Source: Pseudobutyrivibrio ruminis
Lineage (GTDB): Bacteria; Bacillota; Clostridia; Lachnospirales; Lachnospiraceae
Length of the DNA: 64,000 nucleotides
Assembly: GCF_015057245.1 (NCBI RefSeq)
Contig: NZ_SVET01000003.1
Location: 170,677-234,676, forward strand
Reading direction: 5' to 3'
The position numbers were made by a program, and so were the translations under genes. Shown piece by piece: positions 32,732-41,827 of the stretch. Every line of letters starts with the position of its first letter. Position 1 is the stretch's first letter. The notes under the pieces were generated by a model. That model was not told where the DNA came from and made no database searches. It worked only from the letters and a program-made list of their open reading frames with translations.

Positions 32732-34723
32732 TTAAATGTGGTTTGCTACTTCAAAGGCATCCCAAATACCATACATGATATTTGAAACCTGTCTAGCATC
32801 ACCAAGGAGATAAACCTCATCAAGCTCGTTCTTGTACTGGTTGTAAAGAGTGTTCTCGCTAGCATAACCAACACAAAGAACTACGCTATCAGCATTAAGT
32901 TCCTTTGTCTCTTCTCCAACAGTAGCTGAAAGAACGCCATTGTTGAAGCCTGTAACGCGAGCACCTGTAACAACATCGATGCCGTTGAAAGGAATAAGCT
33001 TTTCAAGCATTTCTTTGTTTGCTGAACAAAGTGGTCCGTTCACTGCCATAAGCTTATCAAGTGCCTCAACGATAGTTACCTTCTTGCCCTTCTGAGCAAG
33101 ATCAAGTGCAAGCTCGCAACCTACAAGTCCACCACCAACAACGATAACATTGTTGCCAGCTTCCTTCTGTCCAAGAAGTACCTGCTCTGCTGAGTAAACC
33201 TTCTCATCATCGCCAAGTGAGAACATCTTTGGACGAGAACCTGTAGCCATGATAACTGCATCAAAGCTCTTATCGAGAATTTCCTTCTCTGTAGCCTTTG
33301 TGTTAAGGTGAACCTCCACACCAAGACGAGTCATTTCATCCTCGTACCATTTTGCAAGGGCGATATCGTCCTCCTTGAATGCTGGAGCACCACCAGGGAT
33401 AAGGTTTCCACCAAGGCGTCCTGCTGCCTCGTAAAGAACTGGCTCATGTCCTCTTTCTGCAAGTACACGTGCAGCCTCGCAACCTGCTACACCACCACCT
33501 ACAACAAGAACTCTCTTCTTCTTTACGATTGGGTTGTATGTGTTAAGTCTTTCCTTACCAGCCTGTGGGTTAACAGCACAGTTGATAAGTGAGTATGTCT
33601 GGATACGTCCCATACAGCCTTCCTGACAGCTGATACATGGACGAATCTGGCTAAGCTTGTTTGTACGAATCTTGTTTACGATATCTGGATCTGCAAGTGT
33701 TGGACGACCAAGTGAAATCATGTCGCAGATATCATTGTTTAAGCAATCAAGTGCTGTATCTGGATTGTCAACACGGCCTGCCATAATAACAGGGATGTTT
33801 ACATGCTCCTTTGTAATCTTTGCAAATTCCTTGTAAGGAGCCTTCTCCATATACATTGGTGGGTGATTCCACCACCATGCATCGTATGTTCCTGCATCTA
33901 CATCAAGGGCATCATAACCATACTTCTCAAGAAGCTTTGCAGCCTCGATACCTTCCTCGATGTCGCGTCCCTTCTCTTCGAATTCCTCGCCTGGAAGAGC
34001 ACCTTCTCTGAAGTCCTTAATCATAGACTTAAGTGAGAATCTCATTGCAACTGGGAAGTCCCATCCACATGTCTTTGCGATTTCCTCACGGATTTCCTTA
34101 GCAAAACGAAGTCTGTTCTCTAAGCTTCCGCCGTACTCATCATTTCTCTGGTTGAAGAATGAAATAGCAAACTGGTCAATAAGGTATCCTTCGTGAACAG
34201 CATGGATTTCAACACCATCGAAACCAGCGCGCTTTGCATTGTATGCGCCTTTACCAAAGCTTTCTACAATACCATGAATCTCCTCTACAGTAAGTGGACG
34301 ACATGTTTTGTCTAACCATCTGTGAGGTACTGCTGATGCAGAAACAGGTGGGAACTCACCTAAGTTTGTTGGGATAGTAACACGTCCGAATCCACCTGAC
34401 ATCTGTAAGAAAATCTTTGAGCCATAAGCATGTACACGCTCGGTCATCTCGCGGCTAGTTCTTACGAACTGAACTGGGTTGTATGTTGAGTTTGGTGTGT
34501 TAGGGAATGAAGGCTTCTCTACCTCTGTATCAGAGAAAGTAACACCTGTAATGATAAGACCAATGCCACCCTGAGCACGTCTTGTGTAGTAATCAATACC
34601 TCTGTCATTCCATCCACCTTCGCAATCTCCAAGACCAAGTGGTCCCATTGGAGCCATTGCGTAACGGTTCTTAATTTCGAGCTTGCCAATTTTAATAGGC
34701 TCGAAAAGTCCTTGATACTTCAA
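32732..34723 (-). CDS. Old-yellow-enzyme-type Fe-S flavoprotein oxidoreductase
   Basis: A 663-residue enzyme of the 2-enoate reductase / 2,4-dienoyl-CoA reductase / bile-acid enzyme group. Residues 1-360 are a TIM barrel holding FMN (FDGVEIHAVHEGYL and RMSLK-type motifs; the conserved HAAHGYL is HAVHEGYL). A [4Fe-4S] site follows: CISCQEGCMGRIQTYSLINC. Then an FAD fold (VVGGGVAGCEAARVLAE) and an NAD(P)H fold (VVGGGLVGCELALDLA). It reduces C=C bonds in an unsaturated acid, CoA ester or steroid. The TTG at 34723 is preferred, as AAAGGAGG lies seven bases upstream; a longer ATG frame passes through that site. Adjacent LysR gene may regulate it. Confidence 0.85.
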   Translation of the reverse strand: MKYQGLFEPIKIGKLEIKNRYAMAPMGPLGLGDCEGGWNDRGIDYYTRRAQGGIGLIITGVTFSDTEVEKPSFPNTPNSTYNPVQFVRTSREMTERVHAYGSKIFLQMSGGFGRVTIPTNLGEFPPVSASAVPHRWLDKTCRPLTVEEIHGIVESFGKGAYNAKRAGFDGVEIHAVHEGYLIDQFAISFFNQRNDEYGGSLENRLRFAKEIREEIAKTCGWDFPVAMRFSLKSMIKDFREGALPGEEFEEKGRDIEEGIEAAKLLEKYGYDALDVDAGTYDAWWWNHPPMYMEKAPYKEFAKITKEHVNIPVIMAGRVDNPDTALDCLNNDICDMISLGRPTLADPDIVNKIRTNKLSQIRPCISCQEGCMGRIQTYSLINCAVNPQAGKERLNTYNPIVKKKRVLVVGGGVAGCEAARVLAERGHEPVLYEAAGRLGGNLIPGGAPAFKEDDIALAKWYEDEMTRLGVEVHLNTKATEKEILDKSFDAVIMATGSRPKMFSLGDDEKVYSAEQVLLGQKEAGNNVIVVGGGLVGCELALDLAQKGKKVTIVEALDKLMAVNGPLCSANKEMLEKLIPFNGIDVVTGARVTGFNNGVLSATVGEETKELNADSVVLCVGYASENTLYNQYKNELDEVYLLGDARQVSNIMYGIWDAFEVANHI

Positions 34724-34815
34724 TTTATTTCCTCCTTTTACATTTAACAATTAATTTGCCGGCACATTGTTAAATATTTATCATCTATGTCTATATTTTA
34801 ACCATTAAATGCAAC

Positions 34816-34846
34816 AAAGGCCATCAACATACAGTTGATGGCCTTT
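34816..34846. terminator. Hairpin between def and the oxidoreductase
   Basis: AAAGGCCATCAAC and GTTGATGGCCTTT form a perfect 13-bp stem with a five-base loop. The T-run is short (three), so it is probably a weak terminator or a structural element. Confidence 0.6.
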
Positions 34847-34862
34847 ATCAAAAAGGATACTA

Positions 34863-35354
34863 TTAATTTTCGTCTTCAATTTCCTCAAGGAAATCTTCTA
34901 CATTGTAGAGCTCTCCCTCTACCTTATCTACGTAGATATTACCGTCTAAGTGATCGATTTCATGAAGAAGTGCTCTTGCCATAAGCTCCTCACCTTCCAC
35001 GATAATCTCTTCCATATCTTCGTTTAATGCCTTTACCTTTGCATAATTTGGGCGAGTTACGATACCTGTCTTTCCTGGTACTGAAAGGCATCCCTCGCTG
35101 CCTGTCTGCTCGCCAGATGTTTCAATAACCTCTGGGTTGATAAGAACAACTGGGCCCTCACCTATATCGATAACGCAGATACGACGAAGAACGCCAACCT
35201 GTGGTGCAGCAAGACCTACACCGTCTGCATCATACATTGTATCAAGCATGTCCTCGATAAGTGTCTTAAGACGTGGTGTAAGCTCCTTTACTGGCTTACA
35301 CTTCTTAAGTAAAACATCGTCTTTACCATATTCTCTAATTTCTAAAAGTGCCAT
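34863..35354 (-). CDS. def: Peptide deformylase
   Basis: A 163-residue metalloenzyme that removes the formyl group from new proteins. All three motifs are present: GVGLAAPQVG near residue 46, EGCLSVPG near 90, and LLHEIDHLDG near 130, where the two His and the Cys of motif 2 bind the metal. Length is normal. It lies next to priA on the same strand, a common layout in Firmicutes, 23 bp away. Confidence 0.97.
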   Translation of the reverse strand: MALLEIREYGKDDVLLKKCKPVKELTPRLKTLIEDMLDTMYDADGVGLAAPQVGVLRRICVIDIGEGPVVLINPEVIETSGEQTGSEGCLSVPGKTGIVTRPNYAKVKALNEDMEEIIVEGEELMARALLHEIDHLDGNIYVDKVEGELYNVEDFLEEIEDEN

Positions 35355-35377
35355 AATAATTCCTTTCTAAAATCCTG

Positions 35378-37609
35378 TTATATTGTAGATATCGGATCAA
35401 AATCAAACCATGTAGAGGTATTTCTGTATTGCTTTTGCTGCAATAAGAATGCCTCGATAGTATCTTTTACATTAACAAGCCTATCGTATTCGTCGGCCTT
35501 TACGTAGATTACCCTACGGTAAACGTCCTTTAGCTTTCCAATATAGGCGTCCTCCGGACCCATGATAATGATGTTTGAATCCGCCTGTCTGATGATATCT
35601 GCTAGAATATCTGCCTGTTTGATAGCATCCTGCTGCTTGTCGCAGCTAACTTGTATGCCCAAAATATGTGAGCATGGTGGGTATGAAAGCAAGCGTCTGT
35701 ATGCATACTCCTGACTATAGAAGCTGTCATAATCCTGGTTTGCAGAGGCAACTACTGAATAGTTATCAGGCTGATATGTCTGAATAACTGCAATGCCTGG
35801 CTCCGAGCCTCTACCAGCTCGTCCTACTGCCTGAGTAAGAAGCTGGAATGTACGCTCCCCACTATGATAATCGCTTTCGTTTAGTGATATATCTGCTGCT
35901 ATTATACCAACTAAAGTGACGTTTGCAAAATCGTGACCTTTGACAATCATCTGAGTACCTATCAAAACATCTGCCTCGTGTGCTGCAAATGCTGATAGGA
36001 TTTCCTCGTGACCATCCTTGCCCTTTGTGGTATCAGCGTCCATTCTAAGGACCCTTGCTGTTGGAAATAGTTCCTTTACTATTTCCTCCAGGCGCTGAGT
36101 ACCGGCCTTGAAGCTGCCGATATACTTGCTACCGCAGCTTGGACATGTCTTTGCTGCCACTGTTGTGTAACCGCAATAATGACATTTCATCTTGCCACCT
36201 GCATGTAAATGAAGAGCAACATCGCAATGTGGACATTTTAACACATGGCCGCAGGCCCTACAAGAAACAAAGCCCATAAGCCCACGTCTATTTAAGAACA
36301 GCATAATCTGCTGATGCTTGTTTAATCTATCTGCCATCAATTCCTGCAATCTGCGACTAAGCATAGAACGATTGCCAGACTGAAGCTCTGCCCTAAGGTC
36401 TACTATCTCGCAAGAGGCCATATCCTGCCCCATCGCTCTGGAATGAAGAGTAATAAGCTGATATTCTCCAGTCTGTGTGCGACTGTATGCCTCAAGACTA
36501 GGGGTAGCCGAGCCTAGGATTACAGTAGCACCTGCAAGCTTTGCACGGTACACTGCAGTTTCTCTAGCGTGATATCTAGGGATGACTTCGGATTTGTAGC
36601 TTGGCTCGTGCTCCTCGTCAATTATAATCAATCCAAGATTTGCAAATGGTGTGAACAGTGCAGAACGAGGTCCTACCATAATGCTGATTTCCCCTGATTT
36701 AGCTCTCTCGAACTGATCGAAACGCTCTCCAGGAGACATCCTACTATTTAGGATACTTACTTTATCACCAAACCTGGTATAAAATCGCATAACCGTCTGG
36801 TATGTAAGGGCGATTTCCGGAATGAGGACAATTACCTGCTGTCCCATGGAAATCACATGCTCCATAACATCCATGTATACTTCTGTTTTGCCTGAGCCTG
36901 TAACACCATGGATAAGATATGTCTTTCTTCGACCTGTATCTATATCTGCTTTGATTGTTTCTGCAGCGGCTTCCTGCTCCTCATTTAAAACGATGTGCTT
37001 TTGATTTGCGTCCTTGTTGATATGAGGGTTTCTGAATGTTCTAACGGACTCAACCTTAACAATTCCCTTAGATTCTAAATCCCTGATATTTGACGATGGA
37101 ATCTGAAGCTTTTTTGTAGCAAGCTCCCAGTCAAGAACATCCACCTCAAGAAGCTCTCTCAAAAGGCGTTCTTTTCCCACTGCATGATTCTTTTTAGTAA
37201 GAATCTGTGTCAACTCAATCTGGGCCTGTTCAAGTGAAATATTCAGGCTAATTTCTTTCTTTAGCTTTTCGTTTTCCTTTTTCTTAATAGGAATAACTGT
37301 CTTTAACGCCTGATTCATAGTAGAACCATAATTCTTTTTAAGAAATGCAGCCAAAGAAATAAGCTGAGACTCTATGGCAATGCTATCTTTTAGCACTCTT
37401 GCAATAGGCTTCAGCTTTGTAACATCAAACTCCGGCTTGTTGTGCAATCCCACCACATATCCTGTGATGGCGCGATTGCCCTGTCCAAATGGAATTACTA
37501 CCTGAACACCCTCAGTTACTTGATTTTCAAGCTCTGTAGGCACAATATATTCAAATGTCTTATCCAATCTCTCGTGAGAGATATCAATAATTATATCCGC
37601 ATATTTCAT
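35378..37609 (-). CDS. priA: Primosomal protein N' (replication restart helicase)
   Basis: A 743-residue superfamily 2 helicase that restarts collapsed replication forks. Walker A is GVTGSGKTEVY near residue 240, the DEEH box is IIDEEHEPSYKS near 330, and the two zinc-binding motifs are CRACGHVLKCPHC and CHYCGYTTVAAKTCPSC near 450-490. The helicase C-terminal region carries RAGRG (QAVGRAGRGSEPG). Length is normal. It has its start at an ATG; the rightward pyrB promoter lies in the divergent gap. Confidence 0.97.
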   Translation of the reverse strand: MKYADIIIDISHERLDKTFEYIVPTELENQVTEGVQVVIPFGQGNRAITGYVVGLHNKPEFDVTKLKPIARVLKDSIAIESQLISLAAFLKKNYGSTMNQALKTVIPIKKKENEKLKKEISLNISLEQAQIELTQILTKKNHAVGKERLLRELLEVDVLDWELATKKLQIPSSNIRDLESKGIVKVESVRTFRNPHINKDANQKHIVLNEEQEAAAETIKADIDTGRRKTYLIHGVTGSGKTEVYMDVMEHVISMGQQVIVLIPEIALTYQTVMRFYTRFGDKVSILNSRMSPGERFDQFERAKSGEISIMVGPRSALFTPFANLGLIIIDEEHEPSYKSEVIPRYHARETAVYRAKLAGATVILGSATPSLEAYSRTQTGEYQLITLHSRAMGQDMASCEIVDLRAELQSGNRSMLSRRLQELMADRLNKHQQIMLFLNRRGLMGFVSCRACGHVLKCPHCDVALHLHAGGKMKCHYCGYTTVAAKTCPSCGSKYIGSFKAGTQRLEEIVKELFPTARVLRMDADTTKGKDGHEEILSAFAAHEADVLIGTQMIVKGHDFANVTLVGIIAADISLNESDYHSGERTFQLLTQAVGRAGRGSEPGIAVIQTYQPDNYSVVASANQDYDSFYSQEYAYRRLLSYPPCSHILGIQVSCDKQQDAIKQADILADIIRQADSNIIIMGPEDAYIGKLKDVYRRVIYVKADEYDRLVNVKDTIEAFLLQQKQYRNTSTWFDFDPISTI

Positions 37610-37650
37610 GGAAACAATTTTAACATAACTAGTTTATTTTTGAAACGAGT

Positions 37651-37660
37651 GTGATATAAT
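37651..37660 (+). promoter_or_regulatory. Extended -10 promoter upstream of pyrB
   Basis: TGTGATATAAT contains an extended -10 TGTG and a consensus TATAAT at 37655-37660, with TTGAAA a little upstream too close to be a standard -35. It lies 48 bp before the pyrB start. Confidence 0.6.
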
Positions 37661-37708
37661 TAGACGATTTAGTTATCAGGAAATTAATTTAAATAGGGAG
37701 GATTTCCA

Positions 37709-38623
37709 ATGCGTCATCTAATGAGCCCTCTAGATTTTTCTAGAGAGGAACTAGAGCAGCTAATGGACCTGGCGGAGGATATTAAAAATCATCCAGACTC
37801 GTATTCCGAGAAATGCCACGGCAAAAAGCTTGCTACATGTTTCTACGAACCAAGCACACGTACACGACTATCTTTTGAGGCTGCCATGCTTAATCTTGGT
37901 GGTTCAGTCCTTGGTTTCTCTTCAGCTGATTCTTCTTCAGCAGCCAAAGGCGAAAGTGTTTCCGACACCATTCGCGTCATTTCTTCTTACGCAGATATCT
38001 GCGCTATGCGTCATCCTAAAGAAGGCGCTCCACTCGTTGCTTCTCAGCGATCACTTATTCCAGTTATTAACGCAGGAGACGGCGGTCATCAGCATCCCAC
38101 TCAAACACTTACAGATTTATTTACTATCCGCTCTTTACGTGGAGAAATCAAAGATCTTACTATCGGACTTTGCGGTGATTTAAAATTCGGCCGTACTGTT
38201 CATTCTCTTATCAATGCGTTAGTACGTTATCCTGGAATCAAATTCGTACTAATTTCACCTGAAGAACTCAAAGTTCCTGAGTATATTCGCGAAGATGTTT
38301 TAGAAAAAAATGGATATGAGTACAAAGAAGTTGATTCTTTAGACGATGTTATGGGAGAGCTGGATATTCTCTACATGACACGTGTACAGAAAGAACGTTT
38401 CTTCAACGAAGAAGACTACATCCGCTTGAAGGATTTCTTCATCCTTACACCAGAAAAGATGAAGCTTGCAAAAGAAAATATGATGGTTCTTCATCCACTT
38501 CCACGAGTTAATGAAATCTCTGTAGACGTTGACGATGATCCACGAGCTATGTATTTCACTCAAGCTAAATACGGAGTATTCATCCGAATGGCTTTGATAC
38601 TTACTCTTTTGGAATTAGTATAG
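37709..38623 (+). CDS. pyrB: Aspartate carbamoyltransferase, catalytic chain
   Basis: A 304-residue enzyme of pyrimidine synthesis that makes carbamoyl-aspartate from aspartate and carbamoyl phosphate. The motif STRTRLSFEAA (residues 51-61) binds carbamoyl phosphate, HPTQTLTD is near 131, and HPLPRVNE near 264. It carries the Lys at 80s (SSAAKGESV). Start supported by GGGAGG. It is followed 9 bp later by pyrI, so the enzyme is the regulated type. I see no attenuator or PyrR site in the 98-bp leader. Confidence 0.97.
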   Translation: MRHLMSPLDFSREELEQLMDLAEDIKNHPDSYSEKCHGKKLATCFYEPSTRTRLSFEAAMLNLGGSVLGFSSADSSSAAKGESVSDTIRVISSYADICAMRHPKEGAPLVASQRSLIPVINAGDGGHQHPTQTLTDLFTIRSLRGEIKDLTIGLCGDLKFGRTVHSLINALVRYPGIKFVLISPEELKVPEYIREDVLEKNGYEYKEVDSLDDVMGELDILYMTRVQKERFFNEEDYIRLKDFFILTPEKMKLAKENMMVLHPLPRVNEISVDVDDDPRAMYFTQAKYGVFIRMALILTLLELV

Positions 38624-38632
38624 GAGGATAAT

Positions 38633-39070
38633 ATGCTAAATATAAGTGGAATTCACCAGGGATTCGTGCTTGATCATATCAAGGCCGGCGAATCCATGAC
38701 AATTTACCGCGACCTTCATTTGGATAACCTTGGCAGCGATTGCACTATCGCCATGATTATGAATGCTAAGTCCAACAAAATGGGCCGCAAAGACATTATA
38801 AAAATAGAATGTCCAATCGAACGTGTCGATTTAGACATTCTTGGATTCATTGATCACAACATCACCTGCAACATTATTAAAGATGACGTTATTGTAGAAA
38901 AGAGACAGCTTAAGCTACCTCACGAAATAAAAAATGTAATCTCTTGCAAAAACCCTCGTTGCATCAGCACCGTTGAGCAAGAGCTAGACCAAATCTTCAT
39001 CCTCACTGATGAGGAACGTGAAATCTATCGCTGCAAATACTGCGAAGAGAAATATGTAGGATTAAAATAA
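38633..39070 (+). CDS. pyrI: Aspartate carbamoyltransferase, regulatory chain
   Basis: A 145-residue partner of PyrB that mediates allosteric control by nucleotides. The zinc site is CKNPRCISTVEQ followed by CKYCEEKY at the C-terminus (four cysteines, as in E. coli). A GGAGG site precedes the ATG. The N-terminal half lies about residues 1-95. It is cotranscribed with pyrB; a hairpin repeat follows. Confidence 0.94.
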   Translation: MLNISGIHQGFVLDHIKAGESMTIYRDLHLDNLGSDCTIAMIMNAKSNKMGRKDIIKIECPIERVDLDILGFIDHNITCNIIKDDVIVEKRQLKLPHEIKNVISCKNPRCISTVEQELDQIFILTDEEREIYRCKYCEEKYVGLK

Positions 39071-39091
39071 TATACGCTGTGTAAAATTTAC

Positions 39092-39189
39092 GAAAGCCCA
39101 TAGTTACGGCTACAAGCCTGATGAATTCTACGCTCGGCGACATGCCTCGCTTTAGAATTATCAGAGCTTGATGCCTACTATGGGCTTTC
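39092..39189. repeat. Long hairpin repeat, copy D
   Basis: Outer arms GAAAGCCCATAGT and ACTATGGGCTTTC (13 bp); middle CAAGC/GCTTG and CTGAT/ATCAG; inner AATTCTA/TAGAATT, with conserved CGCTC, CATG and TCGCTT in the loop. It lies between convergent pyrI and the GH25 gene, where it may also end transcription. Confidence 0.85.
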
Positions 39190-39224
39190 TTACTGTTTAG
39201 GCTAGCCTAAATTTCTCTTTACCG

Positions 39225-40883
39225 TTATTTAGTAGGTGCAGCAGCTGCAGCTGGAGCTGAAGCTACTACTACACCATTTGCATCTGTCTGATACAAAGTT
39301 GTTCCAATCTGGATTGTCTGATTGATTACAAGCTTTCCATCAAGTCCAAAGAGGTAATCACTTCCACCAATCTTTACTGTCTGACCAGCGATAAGCATTC
39401 CATCTGAACCTGCATAGTAAACACTACCATCGGCTGCGTTTATAAGGCCTGTTGCCATCTTTCCATCAGCTCCAAAGTAGTAAGCTGCTGTTCCGATTGT
39501 CTGTAAGCCTGTAAGCATCTTTCCGTCTGCTCCGAAGTAGTATGTTGCACCACCGATTGTGATGAGACCTACCTGCATCTGTCCTGCTTCGTTGAAGTAG
39601 TACATAGAACCATCAACTGCTACAAGACCTGATACTCTGTGAGCATCTGAAGGATCGCAGTAGTATGTGCCTGTTGCATCTGTCCACCATCCCTTGTACA
39701 TCTTTCCGTTGTCGTTAGGATTGAACATGTATGTAAGACCATTAACTGTTACCCAGCCTACCTGCTGTAAGCCCTGCTCGTTAAAGTAGTACATATCCTT
39801 ACCGATTACAGCAAGACCAACAAGCATGTGTCCGTCTGTTGTATCTAAGTAACGTGTACCAACTGTAGGATCTGTCCACCATCCTGTGTAAAGTGCACCG
39901 TTTGCAAGTGGATCAAAGAAGAATGTGCTTCCACCAAGCTCTAACCAACCTGTCTGAAGCTGTGAAGCCTCATTGAAGTAATAAATTGCCTTGTCAATTG
40001 TTGTAAGACCAACTGCTGCATTAGCTGTACCAGGTGTGAAGTAGTATGTACCTGTACCTGCTGGATCTACATACCAACCTGTTGTAACAATACCTGTTGT
40101 CTCATCTGTATGATACTTAACTCCTGCAATATCTACCCAACCAAACTGCTTACGGTAGTTGTTGAAGAAGTAAACATTTCCTGCGCCTAAATCAAGAAGA
40201 CCTGCTGCTGGAATGAATGCTGTGTAGTCCTTCTGTGCTACGTTCATATCTACACGGCCGCTGATACCTGCAACTGCTCCGCTTGATGAATACTGCCAAA
40301 TAGCCCAGCCAGCAATATCATTGTGATCTGAATACTGAGCAATCCACTTATCATAAGCAAGTGCTGATGTAAAGTGTGCCTTGTAGAAGTTTGTGTATGT
40401 GTAAAGCATTGGTGTGTAACCAGCCTGAGCGATTACACTACAGAATGCATTTGCCATTGCTGTACATGTATTAGCATCAATACCCTTCTGAGTTGCATCT
40501 TCGAAATCGAATGCTACTGGGAAGTTGATGTTGTATGGCTCAATCCACTGAAGAACAAGATTTGCTTCCTGGATAGCAGCCTCAACTGTTGTTGCGTATG
40601 AATAAATATATACACCTGTACGAATACCTACAGCCTGTGCTCCTGCTACATTAGCTGCAAAATAAGGATCAACACCACTCTTTGTGCTACCTACCTTAAT
40701 AAATGTATATGTAACTCCTGACTGAGCTACTGCTGCCCAGTTAATTGCCCCCTGATACTTTGATACATCGATACCCTGTGCACCAGCTGCATTTGCAGTG
40801 ATTGGTGTGGATACTGTCATCACTACAGCAAGCATCAACGCTGCAAGTGACTTAAACACTTTTGAAGCTTTAAATTTTCTCAC
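39225..40883 (-). CDS. Secreted GH25 lysozyme with cell-wall-binding repeats
   Basis: A 552-residue secreted enzyme. A signal peptide (residues 1-32, ending ANAAG) precedes a GH25 domain (AQGIDVSKYQGAINW to about residue 215, with catalytic FDFED near 118). The remaining half consists of about 15 aromatic-rich repeats (GWVDIAGVKYHTDETTG-like; YYFNEAGQMQVG and YYFGADGKM recur), as in choline- or glucan-binding proteins. A short Ala/Pro-rich C-terminal tail follows. It likely degrades peptidoglycan at the surface or in competitors. This is the second GH25 gene of the window. Repeat number may vary between strains. Confidence 0.92.
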   Translation of the reverse strand: MRKFKASKVFKSLAALMLAVVMTVSTPITANAAGAQGIDVSKYQGAINWAAVAQSGVTYTFIKVGSTKSGVDPYFAANVAGAQAVGIRTGVYIYSYATTVEAAIQEANLVLQWIEPYNINFPVAFDFEDATQKGIDANTCTAMANAFCSVIAQAGYTPMLYTYTNFYKAHFTSALAYDKWIAQYSDHNDIAGWAIWQYSSSGAVAGISGRVDMNVAQKDYTAFIPAAGLLDLGAGNVYFFNNYRKQFGWVDIAGVKYHTDETTGIVTTGWYVDPAGTGTYYFTPGTANAAVGLTTIDKAIYYFNEASQLQTGWLELGGSTFFFDPLANGALYTGWWTDPTVGTRYLDTTDGHMLVGLAVIGKDMYYFNEQGLQQVGWVTVNGLTYMFNPNDNGKMYKGWWTDATGTYYCDPSDAHRVSGLVAVDGSMYYFNEAGQMQVGLITIGGATYYFGADGKMLTGLQTIGTAAYYFGADGKMATGLINAADGSVYYAGSDGMLIAGQTVKIGGSDYLFGLDGKLVINQTIQIGTTLYQTDANGVVVASAPAAAAAPTK

Positions 40884-40960
40884 TTCATTGACCTCCTAAA
40901 TAAAACTAGAAATATAATATCATAATAATTTGTATTATTTAACTGATAAATACAAATATT

Positions 40961-41167
40961 TTACATCTGATGGCGTACTACCTTGTACTCATCTCCATTA
41001 ACAAAATATGGGCATTCACTGTAATGACCTGTTACCAACCTAACATAATCATCCTCGTCCATATCCATTTCGCAATAATATTGCTCATCCTCTTCGTCCC
41101 ATACGAAATTGTTACAATATTCGCAGGCAGTACTACCAGATTTTTTTACCTTACTATTACTAGCCAT
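40961..41167 (-). CDS. DUF6472 family small cysteine-rich protein
   Basis: A 68-residue protein with two Cys pairs, ACEYCNNFVWDEEDEQYYC and SECPYF, separated by an acidic stretch (MDMDEDD); likely a small zinc-binding domain. It resembles DUF6472, known from Lachnospiraceae, with unknown function. It overlaps the end of the small membrane gene upstream by 22 bases, so translation is coupled. Conserved sequence is the main evidence. Confidence 0.75.
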   Translation of the reverse strand: MASNSKVKKSGSTACEYCNNFVWDEEDEQYYCEMDMDEDDYVRLVTGHYSECPYFVNGDEYKVVRHQM

Positions 41168-41331
41168 CTAATAAAACCTCCTACTAGAACAGCTACAAGT
41201 ATTGTCCCTAGCATTATTGCATACATGTATTCCTGATGTTTCTTGCCCCAGGCAGAATTCATAACAGCCATATAAAGCCCAAGGCCAACAAGAATAGCTA
41301 CAACATTTATCAACATATTAACTGTTTCCAT
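41146..41331 (-). CDS. 61-residue membrane protein
   Basis: The frame from ATG at 41331 encodes METVNMLINVVAILVGLGLYMA then KKHQEYMYAIMLGTILVAVLVGG, two hydrophobic helices with a short polar loop. Its start overlaps the stop of the COG2426-type gene upstream (TAATG), and GGAGTGA precedes it. The longer frame to 41373 is unlikely. It is one of a small coupled operon with the DUF6472 gene. Confidence 0.75.
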   Translation of the reverse strand: METVNMLINVVAILVGLGLYMAVMNSAWGKKHQEYMYAIMLGTILVAVLVGGFIRWLVIVR

Positions 41332-41822
41332 TAAGCTGTCACTCCTATAAATGCACCAAGACCAAGTGTACATAAAACACCGATAATGATTCCGGCTAAA
41401 GCCACACCGCAGATTACTGCAAGGATTGAAGACTTAAAGTCCATATCAAGGATTGATGCTGCAAGTGTACCTGTCCATGCACCTGTTCCTGGAAGTGGGA
41501 TACCAACAAACAATAACAATGCTACGAAAAGACCTCTACCAGCCTTTTCCTGAAGCTTCTTGCCACCCTTTTCACCTTTTTCAAGGCAGAATGTAAAGAA
41601 ACCACCGATAACTGGCTTATCCTTGCCCCACTCAAGTACCTTTCTTGCGAAGAAATAAATGATTGGTACCGGAATCATGTTTCCAATGGCAATAAGAATA
41701 TAAGCTAAAAGTAAATTGAAGCTTGGATCTGCAGCCTTAAATCCATAGGCAAATGGAATAGCCCCTCTAAGCTCAATAAGTGGAACCATCGAAATAAAAA
41801 ATACTGTTAAATACTTGATCAT
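41331..41822 (-). CDS. Small multidrug export protein-like membrane protein (COG2426)
   Basis: A 163-residue membrane protein with five or six hydrophobic segments. The start MIKYLTVFFISMVPLIELRGAIPFAYGF and the IGNMIPVPIIYFFARK and GIPLPGTGAWTG motifs are typical of the COG2426 family, often called small multidrug export protein; the function is not proved. It is preceded by hisC by 5 bp and followed with overlap by the 61-residue gene. Confidence 0.85.
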   Translation of the reverse strand: MIKYLTVFFISMVPLIELRGAIPFAYGFKAADPSFNLLLAYILIAIGNMIPVPIIYFFARKVLEWGKDKPVIGGFFTFCLEKGEKGGKKLQEKAGRGLFVALLLFVGIPLPGTGAWTGTLAASILDMDFKSSILAVICGVALAGIIIGVLCTLGLGAFIGVTA

Positions 41823-41827
41823 TAAAT

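Noticed and set aside
34724..34750. Longer enoate-reductase start
   Set aside because: The frame reads through the AAAGGAGG site, and the TTG at 34723 sits seven bases after it.
37610..37708. PyrR attenuator before pyrB
   Set aside because: I see no antiterminator, terminator and leader frame of the usual kind in the 98-bp leader.
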